Below, piece after piece: positions 18,568-27,254 of a stretch of 64,000 bases of DNA. The DNA is from Acidobacteriota bacterium (GTDB lineage: Bacteria; Acidobacteriota; Vicinamibacteria; Vicinamibacterales; JAKQTR01): NCBI GenBank assembly GCA_029562975.1, contig JAKQTR010000030.1:124001-188000 (forward strand), in the 5' to 3' direction. Under the pieces are notes generated by a model. It was not told the origin of the DNA, ran no database searches, and saw nothing but the letters and a program-made list of their open reading frames with translations. Made by a program: the position numbers and the translations under genes. Within the stretch, counting starts at the first letter, position 1. Every line of letters starts with the position of its first letter.

Positions 18568-19934
18568 AGGATGTACCGGCTCAGGTCCTCGTTCTTCACC
18601 GCGTCGGCCAGCATGCGATCGACGTACGCGGCGTCGATCGTAATCGATCTCCCGGCCAGATCGGGCCCCTCGAACGAGACCTCGTCCAGCAGCTTCTCCA
18701 TCACCGTGTGGAGGCGCCGCGCGCCGATGTTCTCAGTGCGCTCGTTCACGAGCGCGGCCAGTTCGGCCAGACGATCGATGGCGTCGTCGGTGAAGTGCAG
18801 CTCGACGCCGTCGGTCGCCAGCAGCGCGGTGTACTGGGTGACGAGCGCGTTGCGGGGCTCCCGGAGGATGCGGACGAAGTCGTCCCGCCCGAGGGCCTCC
18901 AGCTCCACGCGGATCGGGAACCGGCCCTGCAGTTCGGGAATCAGGTCCGACGGCCTCGACACGTGGAAGGCGCCGGCGGCAATGAACAGGATGTGGTCGG
19001 TGCGCACCATGCCATGCTTCGTGTTGACGGTCGTGCCCTCGACGATCGGCAGGATGTCCCGCTGCACGCCTTCCCGGCTGACGTCGGGACCGTGGCCGCC
19101 CTCGCGGCCCGCGATCTTGTCGATCTCGTCCACGAACAGGATGCCGCCCTGCTCGACTCGCTCGATCGCCGTCCGCGCCACGCTCTCGATGTCCACGAGC
19201 TTCTGCTGCTCCTCCTCGACGAGGTGGGCGCGCGCCTCGGGGACCTTCATCGTGCTCGAGCGCCGGCGGCCCTGGAACATCCCGGGCAGCATGTCTCTGA
19301 GGTTGAGCCCGAGCTCCTCCATCGACGAGCCGCCCACGACCTGCATCATCGGCAGGGCCGACTCCCGCACATCCACCTCGACGGTGCGGTGGTCGAGCTT
19401 CCCTTCGCGCAGCTGCGCGCGGAGGCGCTCGCGCGTCTGCGCGGCGGGATCGACGGCGGGGTGCCCCTCGGCCGAGGGCGGGCGCGGCGGCAGCAAGAGA
19501 TCGAGCAGGCGCTCCTCGGCCAGCTGCTCGGCCTTGTGGCGCACCTCGCGGACGCGCTCCTCGCGGACCATCCCGACGGCAATCTCGACCAGGTCGCGGA
19601 TCATCGACTCGACGTCGCGCCCGACGTAGCCGACCTCGGTGAACCGCGACGCCTCGACCTTGAGGAACGGCGCACGCGCGAGGCGGGCCAGGCGGCGCGC
19701 AATCTCGGTCTTCCCGACGCCCGTCGGCCCGATCATCAGGATGTTCTTCGGCGCCACCTCCTCGGCCATCTCGGCCGGGAGCTGCTGGCGCCGCAGCCGG
19801 TTGCGCAGCGCGATGGCGACGGCGCGCTTGGCTCTGTGCTGGCCGACGACGTACTTGTCAAGCTCCGACACGATCTGCCGGGGCGTCGGGGCCGAGGCGA
19901 GGGCGTCCGGGGAAGCCGGTGGAAGCAGCGGCAT
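18564..19934 (-). CDS. hslU: ATP-dependent protease ATPase subunit HslU
   Basis: A 456-residue AAA+ unfoldase that feeds substrates to HslV in the cytoplasm. The frame stays open far upstream, but ATG 19934 matches the family N-terminus ([23 protein letters not shown]). Walker A is GPTGVGKTE (K75), the pore-loop context is [12 protein letters not shown], Walker B is [11 protein letters not shown], and the sensor region is [25 protein letters not shown]. The C-terminus DLSRYIL matches the conserved tail that docks into HslV. The I-domain contains an insertion of charged and proline-rich residues. It begins 20 bases after the hslV stop, and its own stop overlaps the lipoprotein start. Confidence 0.95.
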   Translation of the reverse strand: MPLLPPASPDALASAPTPRQIVSELDKYVVGQHRAKRAVAIALRNRLRRQQLPAEMAEEVAPKNILMIGPTGVGKTEIARRLARLARAPFLKVEASRFTEVGYVGRDVESMIRDLVEIAVGMVREERVREVRHKAEQLAEERLLDLLLPPRPPSAEGHPAVDPAAQTRERLRAQLREGKLDHRTVEVDVRESALPMMQVVGGSSMEELGLNLRDMLPGMFQGRRRSSTMKVPEARAHLVEEEQQKLVDIESVARTAIERVEQGGILFVDEIDKIAGREGGHGPDVSREGVQRDILPIVEGTTVNTKHGMVRTDHILFIAAGAFHVSRPSDLIPELQGRFPIRVELEALGRDDFVRILREPRNALVTQYTALLATDGVELHFTDDAIDRLAELAALVNERTENIGARRLHTVMEKLLDEVSFEGPDLAGRSITIDAAYVDRMLADAVKNEDLSRYIL

Positions 19935-19954
19935 GGGGTGTCGGCCGCGACGTG

Positions 19955-20494
19955 TCAGGACGTCGGGGTCAGCTCCTCGATGGAGAGATTCGCATTGGTG
20001 TAGATGCAGATCCCGGCGGCGATGCCCATCGCGATCTCCGCGATGACGCGGGCCTCGATCTGCGTGTGGCGCGCCAGGGCCCGGGCCGCCGCCACCGCGT
20101 ACAAGCCCCCCGAGCCGATGCCCACGATCCCGTCGTCCGGCTCGATGAGATCGCCCGTGCCCGACAGCAGGAACGTCGCGCGCTCGTCTGCGACGATGAG
20201 CATCGCCTCGAGCCGCCTCAGGGCCCGGTCGGTCCGCCAGTCCCTCGCGAGTTCGACGGCGGAGCGCTCGAGGTTCCCGCGGTACTGCTCCAGCTTCCCC
20301 TCGAACCGCGAAAACAGGGCGAACGAGTCGGCCGCCGAGCCCGCGAACCCCGCCAGCACCTTGTCGGCGTACAGCCGCCGGATCTTGCGCGCCCCCTGCT
20401 TGACAATGGCGTTGCCGAGCGTCACCTGGCCGTCGCACGCCATGACGACCCGGCCGTGGTGCCGGACCGCGAGGATCGTGGTTGAGTGGGTCAT
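19955..20494 (-). CDS. hslV: ATP-dependent protease proteolytic subunit HslV
   Basis: A 179-residue threonine peptidase forming the double hexamer capped by HslU. The chosen start gives [14 protein letters not shown]; the catalytic Thr is expected in the TTILAV segment, so three or four residues must be removed beyond the usual Met. Conserved blocks are [35 protein letters not shown] and [12 protein letters not shown]. The N-terminus resembles the longer one of Bacillus ClpQ/CodW rather than the MTTIV of E. coli. An ATG nine bases earlier (20503) overlaps the predicted -10 box and is less likely. The gene leads hslU by 20 bases. Confidence 0.94.
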   Translation of the reverse strand: MTHSTTILAVRHHGRVVMACDGQVTLGNAIVKQGARKIRRLYADKVLAGFAGSAADSFALFSRFEGKLEQYRGNLERSAVELARDWRTDRALRRLEAMLIVADERATFLLSGTGDLIEPDDGIVGIGSGGLYAVAAARALARHTQIEARVIAEIAMGIAAGICIYTNANLSIEELTPTS

Positions 20495-20501
20495 CCAGAG
20501 C

Positions 20502-20530
20502 ATAGTGTCAAGAAAACGGGACGGGGGCAA
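20502..20530 (-). promoter_or_regulatory. Predicted hslVU promoter placed for a leaderless mRNA
   Basis: On the minus strand TTGCCC (20530-20525), a 17-bp spacer and CACTAT (20507-20502) are followed by only seven bases before the hslV ATG at 20494. Transcription would therefore start at or next to the ATG. No Shine-Dalgarno sequence precedes the start. Prediction from sequence only. Confidence 0.45.
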
Positions 20531-20550
20531 CACATCGATGGCATCCGGAC

Positions 20551-20579
20551 TGGACAACTCGGCGGCCGGAGCGTAGATT
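20551..20579 (+). promoter_or_regulatory. Predicted promoter of the PEGA-domain gene
   Basis: TGGACA (20551-20556), a 17-bp spacer and TAGATT (20574-20579) fit a housekeeping promoter. It would give a 5' leader of about 60 bases containing GGGGGAGGAGGAG before the ATG at 20648. Confidence 0.5.
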
Positions 20580-20647
20580 TGGTGAGGCGTTCCAGGCACC
20601 GCCGCTGGCAGCGAAGTTGCAGCTTCAGGGGGAGGAGGAGTCCGACC

Positions 20648-21589
20648 ATGAGACGGCTCGCGTTCTCCGGTGTCGTGTTCGCGGCGTTGATGGCGGCGCT
20701 GCTCGTTGCCGGCCCCTCAGGCGTCTTCGCCCAGTCGCCGCGCGGGCGCGGCGCAGGCCAGGGCGGAGGCGCAGCCCAGCCGCGCGGCGGCGGCGGCGCA
20801 GCGGTCTCGCCCGGCGGAGCTTCAAGCGGCGGCGGCTCCCGGCAGCCGAGCTCGGCGGCTCCCCGCAGCGGACGAGCCGGCGGCGGCAACGCCGGCAGCA
20901 GCGCCGGCCGCGAGGCCAGGCCCCGCGATGGCGGCAGCAGCTGGCGCTCGCCCGCTGACGGCCAGGCAGCCGGGCGCGCCCGCGACGGCGGCGGCGCGGA
21001 CGTCGTGGGCGTCCCGTGGTATTCCCGCCCGCGCGGCGGCAATCCCTCTACGGGCACCGCCATTCCGCGCGCCGATGCGCCGGCCCCCCAGGGCGGCGGC
21101 GGGTACTACGTTTTCAACCAGAACTACTACAACGGTTACTACGGATACAGATACAACCCGTTCAACTGGTACGGCAACGTCTGGGGCTATGGCGCCTTCG
21201 GTCTCGGCTATTTCTATTACGACCCGTTCTGGTGGTCGTATGAGGACTACCGCTACCGGAACTACGGCGGCTACTCCAGCCTGCCCTACGCCTACGGGTA
21301 CGGCTACGGGCCGGCGGGCTACGGCGACGGATACGCGACGGGCACTCGCGAGCCGATGGGCGGCGTCCGCCTCAAGGTCAAGCCGAACACGGCCTCCGTC
21401 TACGTAGACGGGTATTACGCGGGCCGCGTCGATGACTTCGACAACATGTTCCAGAAGCTCCAACTGCCGCTCGGCCTGCACCGCATCGAGATCGCGGCCC
21501 CCGGCTACAAACCGCTCGTCTTCGAGCTGAACATCCGGAGCTGGGACACGATCACGTACGAAGCGTGGCTCGAACCGATCGCCAGGTAG
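20648..21589 (+). CDS. Exported Gly/Tyr-rich low-complexity protein with C-terminal PEGA domain
   Basis: A 313-residue exported protein with a strong Shine-Dalgarno sequence (GGAGGAGG) ahead of ATG 20648. A signal peptide ([26 protein letters not shown]) is followed by ~110 residues rich in Gly, Arg, Ser and Ala. Residues ~150-230 are extremely Tyr/Asn/Gly/Trp-rich (e.g. [28 protein letters not shown]). Residues ~240-313 form a PEGA domain ([38 protein letters not shown]), a beta-sandwich common in surface and envelope proteins. The aromatic low-complexity region suggests an aggregation-prone or surface-coating segment. Function unknown; no partner gene is evident. Confidence 0.75.
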   Translation: MRRLAFSGVVFAALMAALLVAGPSGVFAQSPRGRGAGQGGGAAQPRGGGGAAVSPGGASSGGGSRQPSSAAPRSGRAGGGNAGSSAGREARPRDGGSSWRSPADGQAAGRARDGGGADVVGVPWYSRPRGGNPSTGTAIPRADAPAPQGGGGYYVFNQNYYNGYYGYRYNPFNWYGNVWGYGAFGLGYFYYDPFWWSYEDYRYRNYGGYSSLPYAYGYGYGPAGYGDGYATGTREPMGGVRLKVKPNTASVYVDGYYAGRVDDFDNMFQKLQLPLGLHRIEIAAPGYKPLVFELNIRSWDTITYEAWLEPIAR

Positions 21590-21597
21590 CGGCGGCC

Positions 21598-22062
21598 GTG
21601 GAGCGTTCGTCCCGCGCGACCGGCGAGCCCCGGGTGGCGACGCCCGGGGCTTCGTCGTCTCCGTCGGTCCTGCGCGGCGTGGCGCTGGTCTCGCTCGTCT
21701 ACGACGGCCTGCTGGGACTGGCGCTGCTGGCGGGCCGCGGCCTGCTGCAGGGCTGGCTCGGCGTGGGCGCGCCCGATCCGCCGATTCACGCCGATCTGAA
21801 CGGGCTGTTCGCCCTGGCGGTCGCCGCGGGCTACCTGCTCCCCTGCCGCGACCCGCAGCGCTACCGCGCCTACCTCTGGGTGATGGGGCCGTTCCTCAAG
21901 GGCTCGGGGGCGCTGCTCTTCGCGGCCGACCGCGTGCTCCGCGGCTCGCCCGCGTCATTCCTGCTGTTTGCGGCGTGCGACGGCACGCTCGCGCTCGTCA
22001 CGTTCTGGGCGCTGTGGCGCACCCGCCGGCAGGCCGCGTCCGGGTCCGTCAGTCCGGGATGA
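21598..22062 (+). CDS. Small integral membrane protein, family unknown
   Basis: About 154 residues if GTG 21598 is the start; the frame also extends back to 21565, inside the PEGA gene. After a short polar N-terminus there are about four hydrophobic helices (VALVSLVYDGLLGLALLAG, LNGLFALAVAAGYLLPC, YLWVMGPFLKGSGALLFA, FLLFAACDGTLALVTFWALW). I do not recognise the family. It follows the PEGA gene by nine bases and its end overlaps the convergent permease by 14 bp. Confidence 0.6.
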   Translation: MERSSRATGEPRVATPGASSSPSVLRGVALVSLVYDGLLGLALLAGRGLLQGWLGVGAPDPPIHADLNGLFALAVAAGYLLPCRDPQRYRAYLWVMGPFLKGSGALLFAADRVLRGSPASFLLFAACDGTLALVTFWALWRTRRQAASGSVSPG

Positions 22063-23449
22063 CAGCAGGCGGCCGCCGTGGGGCGCTCCGCCGGAACCAC
22101 GCGTAGGCCGGCACGCCGGCAGCGATGATGAGCGCACCCCAGAGCGACGGCCCAGGCCGGCCGGTCACGGACGCTGCCGTGACGGCGAGCGCGGCCGTCA
22201 CGAAGATCGCGGGCGCAACCGGGTACCCCCACGCCTTGAACGGTCTCGGCTCGCCGGGGTTGCGCCTGCGCAGCACGAAGACCGTGCTCACCGCAAACGC
22301 GGAGAACAGCAGCACCGCGAACCCCGTGTACTCGGCCAGCTGGTCCTTCGTGTTGGTGAGCACGAGGACGGCGCTCCAGACCGCCTGGGCCATGATGGCG
22401 ATCCACGGCGTGTGGAAGCGGGGGTGGATGCGGGCTGCCGCCTGGAAGAACGCCCCGTCGCGGGCCATGGCGAAATAGACGCGGGGGCCCGCCGTCGTCA
22501 TCGCGCTCAGGCTGCCGAGCAGCACGACAACGGCGAGGCCGCCGAGGAGCCGGGCGGCGCCGGGGCCGAGCAGCCGGTCTGCCGCGACCATCGCGATCTC
22601 GGACGTCGCCGCGCCGATCTCGGGCATCGGCACGGCGTAGACGTAAAGCAGGTTCAGGCCCAGGTACACCAGCACCACTGCGGCCGTGCCGATGGCCAGG
22701 GCCCTGGGCACGTTGCGCCCCGGGTCCCGGATCTCTTCCGCCACGTAGGCCGCCGCGTTCCAGCCGCTGTACGAGAACATCACGACGATGAGGGCGAGCG
22801 GCAGGTTGGACGAGGCGGAGGCCGGCGCCGCGGCCACCACGTGTCCGAAGTCGCCCAAGCCGGTGCTGAGCCCCGCCGCCACGAAGAGCACGAGCGCCCC
22901 CACCTTCAGCAGCGCGAGGGTGTTCTGGACGATCCGGCCGGGTCCGAGCCCGCAGACGTGGACGAAGGCGAGTCCGAACAGGGCCGTCAGGGCGACAATC
23001 GCGCGAGGCGAGACGACGAGCGGCACGCCCGGGATCGGGATGGTGACGAGCGGCGTCGCGTCGCTGGCGGCCGGCAGGAAGCGTCCCAGGTAGTCGGCTG
23101 CGCCCAGGGCCCCCGCCGCCATGGCCCCCGCAAACCCGGCCACGAACGAGGTCCACCCGGTGAGGAACGCGGCGAGCTGGCCGTACCCCTCGCGCAGGTA
23201 CACATATTCCCCGCCCGACCTCGGGCGCAGGGTCCCGAGCTCGGCATAGGCCATCGCGCCGACAAACGCGAGCAGGCCCCCGCCCAGCCACACGGCAAGA
23301 AACCCGACCGGATGGGGCACGGCCTGTGCGATGATCTGCGGCGTGATGAAAATGCCGACGCCGATGACGTTCGAGACGACGATCGCGGCAGCGTCGAGCG
23401 GACCCAGCCGGCGATCCAGATGCTGCGGCCCGATCGGCGGCTGTGGCAT
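22049..23449 (-). CDS. APC-superfamily amino-acid permease
   Basis: A 466-residue transporter with about twelve transmembrane helices. The N-terminal half carries the APC signature IVVSNVIGVGIFITPQII (~20-38), containing the helix-1 substrate-binding glycine motif, and AYAELGTLRPRSGGEYVYL (~67), typical of the LAT/APA group. Further segments are YSGWNAAAYVAEEIRDPGRN (~225) and SLSAMTTAGPRVYFAMARDG (~315). It probably exchanges or symports amino acids; substrate unknown. ATG 23449 lies only six bases from a TATAAT box, suggesting leaderless transcription. The gene is divergent from pcm and its 3' end overlaps the small membrane protein gene. Confidence 0.86.
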   Translation of the reverse strand: MPQPPIGPQHLDRRLGPLDAAAIVVSNVIGVGIFITPQIIAQAVPHPVGFLAVWLGGGLLAFVGAMAYAELGTLRPRSGGEYVYLREGYGQLAAFLTGWTSFVAGFAGAMAAGALGAADYLGRFLPAASDATPLVTIPIPGVPLVVSPRAIVALTALFGLAFVHVCGLGPGRIVQNTLALLKVGALVLFVAAGLSTGLGDFGHVVAAAPASASSNLPLALIVVMFSYSGWNAAAYVAEEIRDPGRNVPRALAIGTAAVVLVYLGLNLLYVYAVPMPEIGAATSEIAMVAADRLLGPGAARLLGGLAVVVLLGSLSAMTTAGPRVYFAMARDGAFFQAAARIHPRFHTPWIAIMAQAVWSAVLVLTNTKDQLAEYTGFAVLLFSAFAVSTVFVLRRRNPGEPRPFKAWGYPVAPAIFVTAALAVTAASVTGRPGPSLWGALIIAAGVPAYAWFRRSAPRRPPAVIPD

Positions 23450-23454
23450 CCCGG

Positions 23455-23461
23455 TATTATA
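23455..23461. promoter_or_regulatory. Overlapping divergent -10 elements between permease and pcm genes
   Basis: The string GGTATTATAGC holds TATTAT (23455-23460) reading right and TATAAT (complement of 23456-23461) reading left. Each lies five or six bases from the start codon it faces (GTG 23466, ATG 23449). Convincing -35 boxes are not seen. This looks like a symmetrical bidirectional promoter. Confidence 0.4.
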
Positions 23462-23465
23462 GCTG

Positions 23466-24203
23466 GTGCCTCGGATGCTCCCCGCGCTCATCGCCGGCTG
23501 CTGGATGATGGTGGCATCGATGACGCCTTCCTGCTGCTCGCCGGACGGCGCTCCGCCGCAGGACCCGTGGGTCAAGGCGCGGCGGGCGATGGTGGCCGAC
23601 CAGGTGGCGGCCCGCGGAGTATCGGATCCGCGCGTTCTCGACGCGATGCGCGCCGTGCCGCGCCACGAGTTCGTTCCGGGTCCCCTCCGGGAGGATGCCT
23701 ACTGGGACAGCCCGCTCTCGATTGGCTACGGCCAGACGATCTCGCAGCCGTACATCGTGGCGCTGATGACCGAGCTGGCGAGGCCTGCGCCGGGCGACCG
23801 GGCGCTGGAAGTCGGGACGGGATCCGGCTACCAGGCGGCCGTGCTGTCCCGCCTGGTCGCGAGGGTGTTCAGCATCGAACTGCTCGAGCCGCTGGCCCGA
23901 TCGGCGGCGGCGACGCTGCAGCGTCTGGGCTGCGCCAACGTGACGGTCCGCCAGGGCGACGGCTACCTGGGCTGGCCGGAAGAAGCGCCCTTCGACATCA
24001 TCCTGGTGACGGCGGCGCCGGAGGAGGTCCCGCAGGCGCTCGTCGATCAGCTGAAGCCCGGCGGGCGGCTCGTCGTGCCGGTGGGCCCGGTGCACGATGT
24101 GCAGGACCTGCGGCTGCTCGTGAAGGACGAGTCCGGGCGGGTCCTCTCGCGCAGCGTGATTCCGGTGCGCTTCGTCCCGCTCGTGAAGCGGCGGGGCTCC
24201 TGA
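23466..24203 (+). CDS. pcm: Protein-L-isoaspartate O-methyltransferase with a signal-like N-terminus
   Basis: A 245-residue PIMT that methylates isoaspartyl residues with S-adenosylmethionine to start repair. Family blocks: AMRAVPRHEFVPG (~60), YGQTISQPYIVALM (~88), the SAM-binding loop LEVGTGSGYQAAVLSRL (~114), FDIILVTAAPEEVP (~177) and PGGRLVVPVG (~201). Residues 1-30 (hydrophobic MLPALIAGCWMMVASM, then SCCSPDG) look like a signal or lipoprotein signal, so the enzyme may act outside the cytoplasm. GTG 23466 and ATG 23475 are both possible starts; only GTG supplies a basic residue ahead of the hydrophobic stretch. The catalytic domain is intact. Confidence 0.87.
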   Translation: MPRMLPALIAGCWMMVASMTPSCCSPDGAPPQDPWVKARRAMVADQVAARGVSDPRVLDAMRAVPRHEFVPGPLREDAYWDSPLSIGYGQTISQPYIVALMTELARPAPGDRALEVGTGSGYQAAVLSRLVARVFSIELLEPLARSAAATLQRLGCANVTVRQGDGYLGWPEEAPFDIILVTAAPEEVPQALVDQLKPGGRLVVPVGPVHDVQDLRLLVKDESGRVLSRSVIPVRFVPLVKRRGS

Positions 24204-24272
24204 ACGAGAAACCCGCGCGTGAGCCGGGCTCGAACCCGCCCCTCCCGCCCCGGGCGCGGGGCGAAGCCGGCG

Positions 24273-24770
24273 CTACTTCGTCAACAGCTGCCTGACAATC
24301 TTGGCTTCCTTGATCTTCACGGCGGGCGCCGATCCGTACTTGGCGAAGATCTGGACGCACGCGTCCTTGAACTGCGCGTGCATCAGCATCTGGGCCCGCG
24401 GCTGCTCGCCGGTGAAGCCCCATGTGCCGCGAACGGTGATCGGCTTGCTCGTTGCCGAGGGAGCCAGGGCGTCGGCGCCCCGGAGGATCACGAGGGCGGA
24501 CCCGAGTTCCTGCTCCTCGCCTTCGAACCTGAAGACGGAGTTGAGCTGGAGGGCGCTCAGCTTGTGCGTCCCCGTGTTCGTCACGGTGAAGGAGGCGCTT
24601 GGCACGAGCTTGTTCTTGCCGTCGACGACGCCGGCGTCGAACCAGCCCGTCGTGAGGTCGCTCACGGTGACGGACGTGGCGAGGTCGACCGTCGGTTCCG
24701 AACATCCGGCCAGCGTCAGGGCGGCAGCGAGCACCGCGCCGGCCGCCGCCCGCGTCACATACGCGCTCAT
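24273..24770 (-). CDS. Hypothetical lipoprotein
   Basis: A 165-residue protein with a textbook lipoprotein signal (MSAYVTRAAAGAVLAAALTLAGC; acylated Cys23). The mature part looks like one beta-sandwich: SFTVTNTGTHKLSALQLNSV is the typical pattern of a domain comparing 'tail' or FxLYD-like modules (TNTG...L). It ends with a basic helix (VKIKEAKIVRQLLTK). No function recognised. It lies between pcm (convergent) and the sigma-factor operon, 60 bases after the preceding minus-strand gene, and could be its last member. Confidence 0.72.
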   Translation of the reverse strand: MSAYVTRAAAGAVLAAALTLAGCSEPTVDLATSVTVSDLTTGWFDAGVVDGKNKLVPSASFTVTNTGTHKLSALQLNSVFRFEGEEQELGSALVILRGADALAPSATSKPITVRGTWGFTGEQPRAQMLMHAQFKDACVQIFAKYGSAPAVKIKEAKIVRQLLTK

Positions 24771-24830
24771 TGGGCTGCCCTTTCGTTCGCTCCGGCTCGA
24801 GGCCGGGGACGCCGAACCTGCTCCACTCTA

Positions 24831-25706
24831 TCAGTATTCACGCGACTCGACGCGTTTGCGGGCCTCCTCCGGCCCGATGCGCCCCGCGTGCAGGGCCTGC
24901 AGGTCCGAGCCCCTGATGCGCAGCTGGATGGTCGTCACGTCGAACGGATCGTCGGCGGCGATCCCCGGCTCGCCGCGGTCTCGGGCCGCGACCACCAGCC
25001 ACTCGTCCGCCCCGACCGCCAGTGACTCGCTGTAGCGCAGCATCGCGTCGATGAGGGCGTCCCTGACGGCGGCCGTGTAGGCTGCGCCGGGGTCGAGGCG
25101 CTCGCCCGCCGGCTCGGGCAGGGGCGCGCGTCCCGCCTGGGCTGCGTCGCGCTGGCCGGGCCCCGGGAGCGTCACGACGGCCGCCCGGCCCTCGCGCGGC
25201 GCGCCGCTGTCGACGCGAGCCGGCCCCGAGGGGTTCGCGAAGGGCGCGATCTGCAGCTCCAGCTGCCGGATGGCCTGGTCGAGTTCCCGGCGCTGGGCCG
25301 GGTCGCGCACCGTCTGCAGGTGGGCCTTCAGCGCCTCGATGGCGCCGACGGCGCCGTCGTTGGTGAGGTCGAGCATCCGCCACGACCAGATCAGGCTCTG
25401 GCGCATGGCGGGCACGTCGACGTCGAAGAAGATCCCGTACCCCTCCAGGCGGAACCCTCTCGCGCGGGCCTGTCCGCCCATGAAGAGCATCTGGGGCATC
25501 GGCCCCTGCAGGTGCTGACTCATCAGGCGCGCCCCCTGCTGGACGGCCCGCTCGAGGACGTCGGCCATGATGGCCAGCTGGTAGCGGGCGGCGACCTGCG
25601 GGTCGGGGGCGGGCGCCGCCGGCCTGGGCTGCGCGGCGGCGGGGACCGCCGCCGCGAGGCCGGCCGCGGCCAGCGCCAGGGTTCCCACCAGGGTTCGAAC
25701 GCTCAC
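24831..25706 (-). CDS. Exported protein of unknown function, downstream of the anti-sigma gene
   Basis: About 291 residues. GTG 25706 is preferred because GGAGGG lies six bases upstream; another GTG sits at 25727. A signal peptide (LVGTLALAAAGLAAAVPAAAQP) precedes a helical segment (YQLAIMADVLERAVQQGARLM), a beta region with RLEGYGIFFDVDVPAMRQ (~90), and a C-terminal part with TAAVRDALIDAMLRYSESLAVGADEWLVVAARD (~210-245). Family not recognised. It follows the anti-sigma gene by 61 bases on the same strand and probably belongs to the sigma-factor operon, so an envelope-stress role is possible but not shown. Confidence 0.7.
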   Translation of the reverse strand: MSVRTLVGTLALAAAGLAAAVPAAAQPRPAAPAPDPQVAARYQLAIMADVLERAVQQGARLMSQHLQGPMPQMLFMGGQARARGFRLEGYGIFFDVDVPAMRQSLIWSWRMLDLTNDGAVGAIEALKAHLQTVRDPAQRRELDQAIRQLELQIAPFANPSGPARVDSGAPREGRAAVVTLPGPGQRDAAQAGRAPLPEPAGERLDPGAAYTAAVRDALIDAMLRYSESLAVGADEWLVVAARDRGEPGIAADDPFDVTTIQLRIRGSDLQALHAGRIGPEEARKRVESREY

Positions 25707-25767
25707 GTCACACCCTCCGTCGTTCACGCCCAGGCGGCTGGGCCGCCCAGGCCTGCTGTCGCCGCGG

Positions 25768-26556
25768 TTACTGCTGCCGCTGCGACACTCGCACGAGGTA
25801 GTTCATCAGTTCGCGCTGCTGCGCGACGGCCGCGCCGGTGCGCCCTTCGAGCACGCCGAAGCTGTCGGCGACGCGCGTCATGTCGGCGCGGCGCTGGGTC
25901 TCGACGTCGCGCACGACTTGCGTGAGGCGCAGCGCCATTTCGCGATCCGTCCGCCGCTCGCTCGCCTCGACGATCTGGCGCACCCGCGCGAGCAACTCCG
26001 CGTCGCTCATCGTCCGCCCGACGCCGGCCGGCCCGGGCGCCGCCGGCGCCGCCTGCCGCCACTCGCCGCGCAGCTGCTCGCGCAGGCTCTCCAGCTCGGG
26101 CCTCCACGGCGCGGCGCCGTCGGCGGATGCGGCGGCCCGGACCGCGCCGGCGGGCGCCACGGCCGCGGCTTGCGGCGCGGGCCGGCTCCATCCCGTCCTC
26201 ACCACGAAGCCGTCGCCGCCGTATCGGACCTCGAGTCCGGAGACCCCCACCGCGATGCCGATGACGAGCGACGCCGCGGCAAGCTGCGCCCACGCCGGCA
26301 TGGCAGCCGGCCTGAGCCAGGCCCACCGGCTCCTCGCCGGGTCGGGCGCGCGCACGACACGGAATCCAAGCACCGTCTCCGGCGGCGACCACGCCGCCAT
26401 GTCGCGCCGCACGGCCTGCAGCCCGGCGATCTCCGCCGCGCACCGCTCGCAGCGCTCCAGGTGCGCGCCGAAGTCGAGCCGTTCCTGCTCGTCCCCGTCT
26501 CCGTACAGGTAGGACATCAGGACGTCCGTGTTGCCGCACAGTCGTGAGTCGTTCAT
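25768..26556 (-). CDS. Zinc-binding anti-sigma factor with transmembrane helix and long C-terminal coiled coil
   Basis: A 262-residue protein whose ATG overlaps the sigma-factor stop (ATGA). The cytoplasmic N-terminus has the HxxxCxxC signature of ZAS anti-sigma factors (HLERCERC, ~33-40). One transmembrane helix follows (LAAASLVIGIAVGVSG, ~93-108). The periplasmic part is Ala/Pro-rich, then strongly helical and charged (ARVRQIVEASERRTDREMA... to the C-terminus), likely a coiled coil. It should hold the ECF sigma factor at the membrane and release it on an envelope signal; the coiled coil is the likely sensory or partner-binding part. Confidence 0.82.
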   Translation of the reverse strand: MNDSRLCGNTDVLMSYLYGDGDEQERLDFGAHLERCERCAAEIAGLQAVRRDMAAWSPPETVLGFRVVRAPDPARSRWAWLRPAAMPAWAQLAAASLVIGIAVGVSGLEVRYGGDGFVVRTGWSRPAPQAAAVAPAGAVRAAASADGAAPWRPELESLREQLRGEWRQAAPAAPGPAGVGRTMSDAELLARVRQIVEASERRTDREMALRLTQVVRDVETQRRADMTRVADSFGVLEGRTGAAVAQQRELMNYLVRVSQRQQ

Positions 26557-27149
26557 GGCCTTCTGCCCTCGGCCCTCGCCGGGCCGCTGCCCCGCCGATC
26601 GAGTTCCCGCCGCAGGACGGTCAGTCCCTGGTATAGGCGCGTCTTGACCGTGCTGAGCGGCACGCCCTGCAGCTCGGCGATCTCCTGGAACGTCAGCCCG
26701 TGGTACTCCTTCAGCAGGATTGCCGACCGCTGCTCCTCGGGCAGCCGTCCCATCGCCCGCGCCACATGCCGGCTGAGGTCCTTCCGCGAGACGACATCTT
26801 CGACCGTCTCCTCCCGTGCGGCGCCCGCCGGCGCGAGCTCGGTGACGTCCATGCCCTCCGGTGCCGGCAGGAACGGCGCACGCCGCGTCCGCCGCAGGAA
26901 GTCGCGGCAGAGATTGAGCGTGATCCGGTAGAGCCAGGACGAGAACTTCGCTTCGCCCTTGAAGCCGGGCAGCGCCCGAAACGCGCGCAGGAACGCGTCC
27001 TGCACGATGTCGCGGGCGTCCTCCTCGCGGCCGGTCTGGCGGTACGCCAGGGCGTAAATCGGCCGCTCCCATCGCAGGATGAGCTGGTTGAAGCTGTCCG
27101 TGTCGCCCGCGATGGAACGCGCGACGAGTTCCTCGTCGGTGTCGCTCAT
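26553..27149 (-). CDS. ECF RNA polymerase sigma factor (RpoE-like)
   Basis: A 198-residue ECF sigma factor. Region 2 reads DTDSFNQLILRWERPIYALAYRQ with the -10-recognising DARDIVQDAFLRAFRAL and FSSWLYRITLNLCRDFLRR. Region 4 reads LPEEQRSAILLKEYHGLTFQEIAEL with the recognition helix GVPLSTVKTRLYQGL. ATG 27149 is chosen (MSDTDEELV), although its AGGAG lies 17 bases upstream; an in-frame TTG at 27218 would add 23 residues. It is co-transcribed with its anti-sigma factor. Target genes are unknown. Confidence 0.88.
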   Translation of the reverse strand: MSDTDEELVARSIAGDTDSFNQLILRWERPIYALAYRQTGREEDARDIVQDAFLRAFRALPGFKGEAKFSSWLYRITLNLCRDFLRRTRRAPFLPAPEGMDVTELAPAGAAREETVEDVVSRKDLSRHVARAMGRLPEEQRSAILLKEYHGLTFQEIAELQGVPLSTVKTRLYQGLTVLRRELDRRGSGPARAEGRRP

Positions 27150-27254
27150 GTCGTCGCGATCGCCGCTGATCTCCTGGCGCTCCCGGCGCGCCGGCTCATC
27201 CGGCCCCGCATTCAACAACTTAGACGGATGGGAAACGGCGGCAGTCGGGATCCG

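Noticed and set aside
16942-19629. 895-codon plus-strand open frame
   Set aside because: Covers hslU and the Fn3 lipoprotein in antisense and has no protein-like motif.
20501-20509. TTGACA at the hslV start as a -35 box
   Set aside because: The matching -10 would fall inside the hslV coding region (CACTCA); the TTGCCC/CACTAT pair upstream is more consistent.
24219-24260. tRNA-like T-arm string (GGGCTCGAACCCG)
   Set aside because: No acceptor stem, anticodon arm or D arm can be built around it; it is chance in GC-rich spacer.
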